Source: Zychaea mexicana (Eukaryota > Mucoromycota > Mucoromycetes > Mucorales > Lichtheimiaceae). From it: DNA of 64,000 nucleotides. How positions within the stretch are numbered: the first letter of the stretch is position 1; each line of letters opens with the position of its first letter. The stretch covers positions 62,001 through 126,000 of the forward strand of contig NW_026516758.1 in NCBI RefSeq assembly GCF_025766255.1, written 5' to 3'. Below the pieces are notes generated by a model. The model saw nothing but the letters and a program-made list of their open reading frames with translations, was not told where the DNA came from and did no database searches. The translations under genes and the position numbers were made by a program. Of the stretch, positions 34,901-45,651 are shown in pieces.

Positions 34901-37850
34901 ACGTTCGCATGGCATGGCGCGAAAAAGTGACTCTGTGTATCCTCATATTCACGCTATCTGCCAGTATTGTCTTTGTTATCGTTGGTCTCGGTGAAGTCAT
35001 TTGCCCCGGTACCAAAGATCTGTATACAGCGCAAGACGTACAAAATCATCAGACAATCGATGATTACTGGATCAGCGTACGCGGCAAAGTGTACGAAATG
35101 ACCGATTTTGTCGCCAATACACACGGTTCGAACGCGTATGTTGCCACCAAATCTACACTCGAGCCACTTGCAGGCCGTGATTTGTCGTACACCTTCCCAC
35201 CACCGCTGACGCAGGCCTGCCAAGGACTGGTTACAGACGATAGCATCACCATCACACCCAACGAAACGATCGTGCTTGGACCATTCGTGCACTATTCCGG
35301 CAACCAGCAGTCCGAAAAATCAATGGCTCGTATGCGTGATCCAGACTGGCTCAAGCGATACTTTGATCCTGTGATGGGTCCAAACAAGCATGGCGACCTT
35401 GTCATTTCCAAAAAGCAGCTTGAAGGCGATTTTCAGAGCTGGGGACGGCTTGCATTAGCAATGAACGGCAAAATCTATGATCTGACCGACTACATGGCAA
35501 CAGCGCACAAGTATCCACGCGACGCAGTCGGTGTACCCAACTATCACTTTCTCAACGAGGCTGTCGAGCTCATGTTTACCAAGTATGCTGGCACAGACGC
35601 GACCGAGATGTGGGAGCAGTTTAGTTGGAAAATGACTGAAGAGGAACGTGCGCAGAACCTAGCGTGTCTTGACAATGCATTTCATGTGGCGCGTCTTGAC
35701 TATCGTGATTCGTTGCGATGCACGTTCGTCAACTACTTGCTGCTCAGCTTTGCTGTCGTCACATCACTGGTAATCCTAGTCAAGTTTCTGGCGGCACTCC
35801 AGTTTGGTGGCGCACCGACGCCTGAAGAACAAGACAAGTTTGTAATTTGTCAAGTGCCATGCTACACGGAGGATGAGGAGTCGCTCCGCAAAACGATCGA
35901 TTCGTTGACCACTATGGACTATGACGATAAAAGGAAACTGCTATTCCTGATTGCCGATGGAATGATTATTGGTAGTGGTAATGACAAGCCTACACCTATG
36001 ATCTTGCTGGATATCTTGGGTCATGATGACAAGGAGGATCCTGAGCCAGTCATGTTCAAGTCTGTCGGTGAGGGATCCAAGCAGCTCAATTATGGCAAGG
36101 TGTATTCAGGTTTATACATGCATGAGGGTCACTGTGTCCCCTATGTGGTTGTGATCAAGGTCGGCAAGTCCACCGAGCGCAATAAGCCTGGCAACCGTGG
36201 CAAACGTGATTCGCAAATCATCTGTATGGACTTTTTACGCAAGGTACACTTTGATTCTGAAATGACGCCGTTGGAGCTGTCCATCTACCACAACATTCGC
36301 AACGTCATTGGTGTTGACCCAGCCCTGTACGAGTATATCCTTATGGTGGATTCGGACACGGAGGTTTATCCGGATGCCTTGACACGCCTGGTCTCCTGTA
36401 TGCTGCACGACAGCCGCATCATTGGTCTGTGCGGCGAGACTGAGTTGTGCAACGAGGATTGCTCGTGGACGACGCGCATCCAAGTATACGAGTATTACAT
36501 TTCCCACCATCTGGTCAAGGCGTTCGAGTCATTGTTCGGTTCTGTCACTTGTCTGCCGGGCTGTTTCTGCATGTACCGGGTACGTACTGCTTCCAAGCGA
36601 CAACCGCTGATCGTCTCACCGGCCATCATCCATGGCTATTCGGATAACCAGGTGGACACACTGCATAAAAAGAATCTGCTACATCTGGGCGAAGATCGGT
36701 ATCTGACGACGTTAATGATGAAGAATTTCCCAGAATACAAGATGATGTTTACGCCATATGCACGATGTCGCACGGTGGCACCGGACCGATGGCAAGTGTT
36801 GCTCTCACAGCGCCGGCGCTGGATCAACTCGACCATCCACAACCTGCTTGAACTCATCCTGCTACCCGAACTGTGCGGCTTCTGCTGCCTGTCGATGCGT
36901 TTTGTCGTCATGATTGACTTGATTGGCACCATCACGCTTCCCGCATCTGTAATTTATCTCGCATATCTCATCTATGTGGTGGCTGCCAATACCGGACCTA
37001 TTCCTGTGATTGCCTTGGGTATGCTTGCTGGTGCCTATGGCTTACAGGCGCTCATTTTCATCATCAAGCGACAGTGGCAACACATTGGCTGGATGGTGAT
37101 CTATCTTATGGCCATTCCCGTGTTCAGTTTCCTGATACCGATCTATGCATTCTGGCACTTTGACGACTTCTCCTGGGGCAATACGCGTGTTGTCGTGGGT
37201 GACAAGAAGAAACAAATCATTGTAACTGAAGATGAAAAGTTTGACGACAAGATGATCCCGCTGAAAAAGTGGGAGCAGCATGAGCGAGAAATGCTCGAGA
37301 CACGGTCGATTGAATCGGACGAGACCAGGCTTACCAACTATACTTACGACAGCCGGCCTGCGTCTGCATCGTATCGACAAGAGGAAGGAGCTGATGGAAA
37401 TGAAGAACACCTGCCGCGACTTACCACGGGACTATCTGAACGACGGCTCTCACAGTTCTCGGTCGATCTTTCGGCTGTTTTGCAACAACCACAACAACAG
37501 CGGCACCGTAACAAACAACAAGAAGATTCAGGCAGTGTTGCTGGAAGCAAAAGTGGTAGTGATGGCGATGACGATGACACAGAAACCAAGGTTATATTAC
37601 CTGAAGATGACGAAATTGAACGTGAGCTGCGGAGGATCCTAGCGGGTGCCAACCTCATGACACTGACGAAAAAGCAAGGTAAGAAGAAGTGTGGTACGAC
37701 CACCAATTAAATTTGATAGTGTCAACATGAGCTCATAGCAACTTTTCTATAGTCCGGAATCAGCTATCCCAGCGCTTTGGGGTGGACTTGACGATAAAGA
37801 AGGGATTCATCAATTCAGCCATAGAGAGAATTCTAGAAAACGAAATGTAG
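31967..37850 (+). CDS. Chitin synthase with myosin-like head (class V/VI type)
   Basis: Exons 31967-32331, 32457-34649, 34722-37678 and 37753-37850, all in phase, giving 1,870 residues. It polymerises UDP-GlcNAc into cell-wall chitin at the plasma membrane. Residues about 1-780 form a myosin-like head with P-loop GSTGSGKST (123-131). The switch I (NxNSSR) and switch II (DIxGFE) motifs are poorly kept (NANASHLH; ILDPANGIS), so ATPase activity is doubtful. An Ala/Glu-rich helix follows. Then come membrane segments, cyt-b5-like modules (ISVRGKVYEMTDFV near 970) and the GT2 domain from about 1225 (FVICQVPCYTEDEESL), with DSDTEVYPD, EDRYLTT (about 1509) and QRRRW (about 1549), then C-terminal TM helices. 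The last exon adds a DEK-C domain (RNQLSQRFGVDLTIKKGF). If the last intron is kept, the protein stops early and lacks DEK-C. Confidence 0.92.
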
Positions 37851-38053
37851 AAGGTTTCCACATTCAGAAACCCATTCACTTGTGTACAAGCTACCACAAA
37901 AATAATATAATAAAAACCGTGCTTTGCATTTCTGTTTAAATTTCGACCTTGCAACTTTTTTTTCCCATCACCTCTTCCCGTGCTTTAATATTTCCTTCTT
38001 TTTGTTTCCCACCTCCTTCTTCCTCTTTTCCTTTCTCTCTTTCAGCATCAACA

Positions 38054-39085
38054 ATGTCGTCTCTGTTTGCTGAGCAATCCAACGACCTTCTTTCACCTCA
38101 ACAAAATGCACAGCAACAACGACGACGAAGTAGCGTGGATATCCGTGGCCAGTCCGTTGCTCCCGACATACTAGTTGCTCTACTCGACCGACCACAAGAA
38201 ATGCGCATTCTTGCATCGCGCAACCCTAAATTTTATGAAGCACTTGAAAACTATATCACCGAAACGCAAGGTCTTGACGCATGGGTTCAGTTCCAAGACA
38301 TTGCATATGCTCCGCGCGACGACTTACCCGACCGTGACTGGATGGCTGCAATTGCCAAATTTTTGAAACAGAACCCAGTCTTTTTGACGAAATTCAAGGA
38401 AAGCGTGGGCTACTATGACAACGATGATGAAGATGGTCACAGTATCCGCTCAGACGACGACAATACAGAAGATGAAGAAATCGCCACCAGCAGTGGCGGC
38501 GAGGACGATTTTGCAGCGTTGGTACAAGAACGTGGCGAATTTGACGAAGATTCACCACCACCCCGCCGCAAGTCCTCACAGCTGATGCATCCTGCGCTTG
38601 TGGTTGCACAGGATGCCACAGGACCACAACAACGACAGCCAGCACACCACCAGCAACATTACCACTCTGCAGCAGCACAACGGTCCGTTTTAGCCACTCT
38701 ACGCGATTATCCAGATATCCAAGCACGGTTACCGCTCATGTGTCCGGCGTTTTTCCGAAAAGTGCGGCAACGCATGGCATGTCCGCCCGCTTCGAAATTG
38801 TCAAGTGCAGCAAGACGCAACTCTATTTTGGAGGACACAATCTTTGAAGAGGACAATGGTGAAGACAACCCACGCTTCTCATTTTGTGACCAAGAAGAAT
38901 CCTTTGAATGTTTCCAAGATGCAGTTACAACCACGCGTAGGGAGCAACCAGATGATCAGCGCTGGTTACATAGTGTGGTAGAGTCACTGGAAGGCTACCC
39001 GGAACTTTTGGATAATTTACGAGAAATTGCCGCCTCTTTGGATGATGCCCATGATCAACAACAGTACCAGCAACAACAGCAATAG
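38054..39085 (+). CDS. Hypothetical protein with three weak helical repeats
   Basis: 343 residues from the ATG at 38054. This start is preferred to the open frame reaching 37949, because the latter's added residues are T/C-rich leader sequence ending in ATCAACA just before the ATG. I do not recognise a family. Three spaced segments look alike: LVALLDRPQEMRILASRNP with F-YEAL (about 40-65), VLATLRDYPDIQARLPLMCP with FF (about 215-240), and SVVESLEGYPELLDNLREI (about 310-330). The common theme is L..L...P.......P.F. Between them are acidic, Ser-rich linkers. It starts 203 bp after the chitin synthase stop on the same strand. Poly-Gln ends both sides. Function unknown. Confidence 0.7.
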   Translation: MSSLFAEQSNDLLSPQQNAQQQRRRSSVDIRGQSVAPDILVALLDRPQEMRILASRNPKFYEALENYITETQGLDAWVQFQDIAYAPRDDLPDRDWMAAIAKFLKQNPVFLTKFKESVGYYDNDDEDGHSIRSDDDNTEDEEIATSSGGEDDFAALVQERGEFDEDSPPPRRKSSQLMHPALVVAQDATGPQQRQPAHHQQHYHSAAAQRSVLATLRDYPDIQARLPLMCPAFFRKVRQRMACPPASKLSSAARRNSILEDTIFEEDNGEDNPRFSFCDQEESFECFQDAVTTTRREQPDDQRWLHSVVESLEGYPELLDNLREIAASLDDAHDQQQYQQQQQ

Positions 39086-39283
39086 TGTAGTAATAACTTG
39101 TAAATACGGAATCTATTGACCAGTGTAATTTGCATGACATAAATATAATTATGACGAAGACGTGTTTGAAGAATGGATAGCGTTGGTAATAGGAAGATGA
39201 AGATGAAAAATACCAACAAAATGCCATTTTGAATACGGCCAATAGTAGAGAAAACACGAGGTGAGGCACAAATGTTGACATCC

Positions 39284-39593
39284 TTTTTTTTTTTTGTAGG
39301 GGAAGCCCCCGGTCGGGGTCCAGTTTATTAAAGTGTGCAATTATCAGTAACTGCCAATAACGTTAAAGATACATAGTGTACAGGATGAAGTGACTAAGAC
39401 ACACCGATGTGTTTTAACTACGGACCAATCAAGAGCACCAGGGAGGACCATGCATATCTTGTCATAGCGATTTCCACGAAGTGACGACCCACATCAGGAC
39501 AGCAGCGAGGGACAACAAGCAGCCGGATTCGAACCGACAACCTCTTGGACAGAAGTTACCCGCCTTGAACGAGTCAACCAGGGCCTGCGCCCC
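39284..39593 (-). mobile_element. tRNA-derived SINE
   Basis: On the minus strand the element begins at 39593 with a tRNA-like head. The A-box match TGGTTGACTCG lies at 39580-39570 and a perfect B box GGTTCGAATCC at 39535-39525, spaced as in a tRNA. A region that can pair as an anticodon arm (AACTTC with GAGGTT) lies between them. A tRNA-unrelated body of about 200 bp follows. The element ends in a small CCCCG...GGGG hairpin and a 12-nt poly(A) (T run at 39284-39295 on plus). A 14-bp direct repeat, AATGTTGACATCCT, borders it at 39271-39284 and 39594-39607. The last T of the left copy may belong to the tail. These are the hallmarks of a SINE moved by a LINE. The uninterrupted target duplication and tail point to a recent insertion. 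Transcription would be by Pol III. Confidence 0.88.
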
Positions 39594-39607
39594 AATGTTG
39601 ACATCCT
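39594..39607. repeat. SINE target-site duplication (right copy)
   Basis: AATGTTGACATCCT, identical to 39271-39284 on the other side of the SINE. Confidence 0.9.
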
Positions 39608-41128
39608 AACAAATGTCTCGCAGGAGAAATTGTTATAATCAACGTCCGATAAATCATCAGCGAATGGACTGTCGTCAGCTTTGAGCCTTGTTGTTTGTCA
39701 CTCACTGGCCAAAAAAAATTATTTCTTGGAATACGGCCTTGATCTGATTACTGAATCAAAAAACATCTTGCAAGTATCAAACACTGAGTTTCATATGAGA
39801 TATTTCGAGATAGAGAAGATTTGAGGATGTATTCATATCTTCAAATCGATATGGATTTTCTTGTCGTATTTGAAAGCTTCTGCTTCATTTTATGTAATCC
39901 AAACCAAAAGTAATTTTCAACATTTTATTCATTGCATCATAGTTTGTACAAGTATATAAATTTTCTCTTTCGCGCCACGCATATCGTAATATGCTGTTGC
40001 TGATTGTGATTAGACATAAGCGCTACTCTTGAAAAAGCTTTGATCTCTAATGCTCTGCGCGCAAAGAAGAAGTTTTTTGATAAAACTATTGGGCATTTGT
40101 TCGCTTAACACTTACTCTACTGTAGTTCATGAAAAGATTATATCACAGCTTTTCAGGTTTAGAGTCTTTTTTTCTCTATCCTTTTGTCACATTAATAGGA
40201 AACCAGAATTCGTCTAAAGAGAAAGCTAACTGTTTTTCACTCGTAATAACAAGTGCACCCAATTCCATCTAGGAAGATTAGTTGCACTCGTACTTTTGCA
40301 GTGAAGACAGCAATATGACAGCTGCTTTGTCATTGAGCTCGAGCTTTCGTAATACAATTCCGTATCTTTTCATAAGACAGAGAGCTCTTTAAGAATAACA
40401 ATCCGAACAGGTTGCCACATGGGATAAGTAAATTTACAAGTATAGATTAAAAGCATTCAACTTGTCATGGTCATGATACTGCTTCAACTCCTCGTAAACA
40501 TAGCCATTTTTCGCATGTGAGGTTTCAGAAACGTATGAATAACGTATGCGTCCAGTTGTTCAATTTATCAAGCCAGTGTTCACAAGTTCACTAAGTAGCT
40601 AAGCCATTTTCGTATCTATCTGTCATTGCCAGCTAAAATAAATGAATGTTTGTTTATCTCGCATGTCGTGTAACCGTTCATTTTTACGCTTTTCGCCAGC
40701 CTGTTTGCAGATCTATACATTGGAACGTCTTTATGTAATAATGGTATACGATTACAATCATCTCTACTATATTCTGACCCCCACAATCCAACTCTTTTCT
40801 TTCATCTTACCTAGTACTTTGCATATAATCGTAGAAACATCAACCGCGGGGCTGTGTAATCTGTCGAAGTAAAGGCCGCAGTATGTGCCTTTTCGTTAAC
40901 TATCGATATTTTTTCTCGCCGCTTGCTTTCACACTCTAATATGAACACACTATTAGACATACTTGCAACATGCGCACATGGCAGTTTTCATTATATACAT
41001 GAGTCAAATGTATTGACTCATTTTGTATAACGACGACGAAGATGCTAGGAATCAACACCGGTCATTATTGTTTGCCAAAGTAAACGACGTAGAAAAAGTT
41101 GCACGAAACAAGGATTCTAGCATACCTT
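39608..41128. other. Gap with a palindromic bZIP-type site
   Basis: No gene seen in about 1.5 kb. At 40999-41021 there is a perfect inverted repeat, ATGAGTCAA, 5-nt spacer, TTGACTCAT. It contains two AP-1/Gcn4-like cores facing each other, about 110 bp before the broken F-box gene. Confidence 0.45.
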
Positions 41129-43110
41129 GACCAGTACAAGCTGTCGACAGCAGCACGGCTCGCTCTAGAACGCGTCCGACTCTTTCCGAATCACTTGGAG
41201 GCCTACACGCGTGCAGGCGATTTCTATCTCCTATAAGGCAAATCTGCGTTGGCTATGGACATGTGTGACCAGGGCACCAAAGAAGCATCAGGCTGTTTTA
41301 CTTCTTACCCGGGGGCGGGGGGAGGGCAATTGAAAAATGGCGACAGTACAACGCGACAGGCGCGTCGATTTCAATACACATTTACCGCTGGAGATCGTCA
41401 TGTCGATCTTGTGTAACTTGCGGACGTCTACTTTGGTTCGGATCTTGATGGGTGTTTGCAAAGCGTGGCGACTACGTGTGCCCGAGTGTCATCGTGCCTG
41501 GCGCACATTCATGGTACCGAGGTTGGATGAAAAAGGGCTATGGGAAATTAGATCAAAAACGGCTGCAGAATTCCGACAAGCACAGTTTTAGCGTGACAAG
41601 ACATATGGAGACTGGAGTTAGACAAATGGATAAAGCAGCCCGATGTAACCCAGTGGCTAAAGAATCGATTTTCGATTCTTCGAGGGTTGGGTAAGCCGAC
41701 TTTTTTCCTTCTCAACTTCTCTTTGGCATTTATCATAGACAGTAAAAGAGGAGGTATTGCTGGCAAGGAAGTGATGGCCAACGCGTTGAGAAACGTCCGT
41801 TTTACATTGATAAGAGTCGATATCATTATGATTAACGGCAGCGTAGGACCCGGAAGAGAACGGGATACACACAAAAACGTGTTGACGCCCATATCGCCAG
41901 CAACTGCAACATTAACGCATATAACACACCTCGACGTTTCCTTCTACGGCGTTAACCTGGAACAAATGCGTAGAACCCGCAATATATCCTAATCGGCACA
42001 TCTGCATCTACAACTTTTCAGACCAAAATCTGGTCGAAGCGATCATAAGAGCATGTCCAAATCTACAATGTGTACCGTTTGATGTTAACCTCTTCAGCTG
42101 CTTCTTCCTCTCCCTCGCTTGTTGCCTGCTTTGCGACATCTTTGCATCAACACTTCCAGTTGTTTCGATGACGACGACGACCAAATAGCAACAGCATTTA
42201 ATCAATGCGCCGCCACCACCGGACAAAATAACGAAACCAATGGTCTGCGATCCATACATATCTGGATCTATTAGTCTTGAGCGCAGAGCGGATATTCTGT
42301 ATAACTTGATTGATGAAAGCCGAAACACGTTGGAAGAATAGAGCTTTTGGGAAATCTCACGGCAATCGAGGATAGGGTGAAGCCTTTCAATAACCGTCTA
42401 TGGAACATTTTCGCTCGATTTGCTAGCCCTACCTTAAGCAAACTACATTTGAGATACAATGGAATTAGCACCAAGACCATTTCTTCAATGATTCGCCAAT
42501 GCCGATCACTTGAAATAGTCGAACTGGACACAATCGTTCGACTAGAAGACCAAATCGTTAACAGTTTGATCCAACTACTAAGACTGCAATCCTTAACACT
42601 CCAGCGATGCGGTGAGATTACGGGCACAAACTTGCCAGATTTTTCAATGAAAGTGCAGAAAACGCAGCAACAACAGCAACAACAATATCTCACCGTCATC
42701 ATCATCATCATTGTTATCCGGTGAGCAACAACAACAACGGTCGCTTCTTCAACAATTCGGGTTTGAACAGATGAATAAGAGCTTAACGGATGCAAGTCTT
42801 GCCGCTCTAGCAAAAGTGACAAGTCTAAGAAAGGTTCGGCTCGAACACGTGCACAGCAGCAGTCGATATATTGAACGCTTAGCAGAGGGGTTCGCCCATT
42901 TGGAAGACATCATCTTGGAATACGTGAGCAATCACATGGATCCGACGCTTATCCATTTAACCAAATTACAACGGTATCGGCGGGTGGTGTTAGGATAAGT
43001 GCCTGACATTACGGATACCGGGATATCAACTCTTTGTTGATCAATCGTTTTAGTTTGGAGCATCTAATTGTCGCCGAATGTGGTGATGGCGTATCCATGG
43101 AGACGCTGAA
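41129..43110 (+). pseudogene. TPR / F-box / LRR protein, decayed
   Basis: The plus strand can be read in pieces as one protein of the large F-box/LRR family. A TPR-like start (AARLALERVRLFPNHLEAY) is cut by TAA at 41234-41236. Next is a good F-box at about 41370-41480 (LPLEIVMSILCNLRTSTLVR). LRR-like segments in at least three frames follow: ITHLDVSFYGVNLEQM near 41930, SKLHLRYNGISTKTISSMI near 42440, and SLTDASLAALAKVTSLRKV near 42780. Stops and frame changes lie between them, for example after 41591, 41992 and 42300. An intact gene would recruit substrates to an SCF ubiquitin ligase. No set of normal introns restores one reading frame, so I call it a pseudogene. A sequencing-error explanation would need many independent errors. 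Confidence 0.75.
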
Positions 43111-43851
43111 GCAAGCCAGTTTATTCATCACTGTTAGTGCTTCGCGGCCATAAGCTGATATTTGGTGAAAATAGCGCTTCAATGTTATTTGGAGCTGTTG
43201 CACATGTGTCTTCTTCGTTAAAAAGAAACAAGATTTGTCCCGCAATTATTGTATTACACTGACAAGAATGGATTGCATAGTGAGACAGAGAGAAAAAAAG
43301 TTCAAGGGAGCCATCTTTTGCTGGAGTGCGGGAGGTGAACGTGATTGGACTACTTGCTGATCCTTCGGATCATAAAATGTGCGTTATCTCAACGTGTATG
43401 AGTGGTGTTCCTTTGCGTATACTCCTCACTTTACTGCATAACAACTGTCGTAGGATGAACGAGAGACACTAATGCGGTGGAGGAATCCAGAACAATGATA
43501 GGAAATGAATGTGAAACCTTTCCCGGGTTTCGTTTCTGCCTTCACATCAAGTACGACTTACACAATAGAAAAAGAAGAACCGCTCGTCCGAACTTTAAAA
43601 TAGTTCTTTCTCTTGTTTCGCTAAGAAAGTAGAAAAAAAAAAACTAGTTCTGTTGGACCTGTAAGTAAACTTCATTCGATTTTTACCTCTCTTGCCCCGC
43701 AGAAACTGCAATGTTACAATTGTCAACGTGGGATCATTTTACCTTTTTAAGTTGAAATCGCTCAATCGTACAGAAAAAAAATAAAGCCTTTTATTTTCTG
43801 TGTGCGGATTTAGGAAAATAAGAAAACTTGAAAGGTGAAGAAAGTCAGTCA
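43111..43851. promoter_or_regulatory. Upstream region of the copper-fist gene
   Basis: No gene seen. I looked for the copper-signalling element TTTGCTC and did not find a clear copy. Confidence 0.35.
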
Positions 43852-45455
43852 ATGCCGTACATTGTCGGTGAAGACGGTGTGAAAAGAAAATATTCTTGCT
43901 CTACTTGCATAAAGGTATTATTGCTATTAGTTCAATTCCTAATTTAAAGTTACAAGTCTGTGTATTTAGCAGTGGAAGAAAAGAAAGAACTAATGTGGTG
44001 CTCTAGGGCCATCGATCGTCGAAATGTACACATATTCAACGAGAGCTTTTTGAAATCAAACCGAAGGGTAGACCGGTCAGCCAATGTACCGGCTGTCGAG
44101 AACTTCGTAAAACTAAACGTGTGCATATCAAATGTACCTGTAAAAACAAAGGTAACTGTGTGTGCACTGCTTTATTGTGTTCTTTTTTTCTGGTGCGGGA
44201 AAAACAGTGGTGTGTGTGAAAGTCGGGCTGTGCTTATCTTTTGTCAATGCTTACGTATCCTCGAATACAACAGGCAAACAGCCCACAGCGTCGTCCTCCT
44301 CATCATCGCCATCATCATCACCGCATCCATCCAAAGTTGAGGCATCAAGTTCGACGTCCTCTTTGATATCGCCAAGCGGCCCCCTCTCGTCATCAGAAAT
44401 ATCAATCTCGCCCATCGATAATGGCACAGTGCAGCAACAAAAGCGGAAACAGCTTTTACAGGATCAACAACAACAACTCCAGCATCAACATCGTGCAAAC
44501 AGTGATAGCATCATGCATGTTCATGGTAATAATTAATACAAAATTAAAGTTTCCATGCATGAGATTGAATTTACTCAGTGTTGGTATCTGCACGCTAATT
44601 TCTCCCCGCCCCCGGTCCTTACTTCTTTACAAAATTGCAGGTGGTATGTTAAGGATTCGGTGTTCGCGTTGTGACCGACCCCAATCTGGCTGCGTATGTA
44701 CCTATGATTCCAACAAACGCTCAGCTCAATTCAAGGCACAAGATCACCAACCCTCAGCATCGTCATCATCGACCTCTTTAAGTGTTGATGTCAATAGCAG
44801 TGGCAGCGATGGTGGCAACAACAACAACAACAACTACGCATCAGAAGATGTTCAGACTCCACTATCCTCTACTTCCTCATACATGTCACACGAGAGCAGC
44901 AGTAGTACGACCACTAACAGCAGCAATGCAGCCTCACCATCAACATATAATATCCTACCCCCACTGCGATTAGGCCATTCTTCTTCTCGATCTGAACTAC
45001 CTATTCCAATCCATGATCCGACGGATGATATTGACAGCGATACGCCAATCTATAAATCAGAAGAGAATGCCGTGCCCGATCGCGAAGCAGTGCTGGGTCA
45101 ACTTTCCCACAGGAGCTCGGAGGACTTGATGAAAGAAATTTATGGAAACTTTGCGGGCTCTTCAACCAAACGACGGCGCCGTGATGGGGAAGGTCATTCT
45201 TCTCATCATCTTGGGAAGAGTCAGAAGCACAAACAACAACAACAATGCCATGTTTCGTCGTCATCGTCATCCTCAGTGACCAAAAAATCTGAAGGTCATC
45301 ATCTCCAACACAAGCACCACCGCAAACATCAACGGGTCGATGAGTTGGAGCATAGTGGTCAAGGTATGTCATTCTCGTTAGAAAAACGTACACAGCATGG
45401 TCAATATGGATATATTAACATCAAGATTATGATGATAGACATCGAACGCTTATAG
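43852..45455 (+). CDS. Copper-fist transcription factor
   Basis: Exons 43852-43914, 44007-44151, 44274-44525 and 44641-45455, giving 424 residues. The first two exons build a full copper-fist DNA-binding domain: C16-x2-C19-x8-C28-x-H30 (zinc site), then KGRP (41-44), and C48, C51, C64, C66. This is the Ace1/Mac1/Cuf1 family, which reads cellular copper (in some members other stress) and controls copper or iron uptake genes in the nucleus. Downstream are Ser/Gln-rich regions and a second Cys cluster, CSRCDRPQSGCVC (start of exon 4), which could bind Cu(I). The C-terminal half is His/Gln/Ser-rich. A further intron, 45364-45438 (75 nt, GTATGT...TAG), is a multiple of three without stops. If removed, the protein is 399 residues and ends GQDIERL. 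Whether it activates or represses cannot be told. Confidence 0.9.
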
Positions 45456-45651
45456 CACAATGCCCCCGACTTCTATTTGTCCGCTTTATAATTGTCTGCT
45501 TGTTACCATTTCTTTTGTGTTGCTCGTTTGATATGAGCAGAAGAAAAAGATAGCAGCTGTAAATAGTGAGGAGGGGGCGCATTATGTTCCATCTTTTTTT
45601 TAATGTAATACGATGACAGAGAAGCAGAAGAGACAGGTTATCTATCATAAT

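Noticed and set aside
39525..39580. A/B boxes taken as a tRNA gene
   Set aside because: Acceptor ends do not pair, the element continues about 200 bp to a poly(A) tail, and target duplications border it. It is a SINE.
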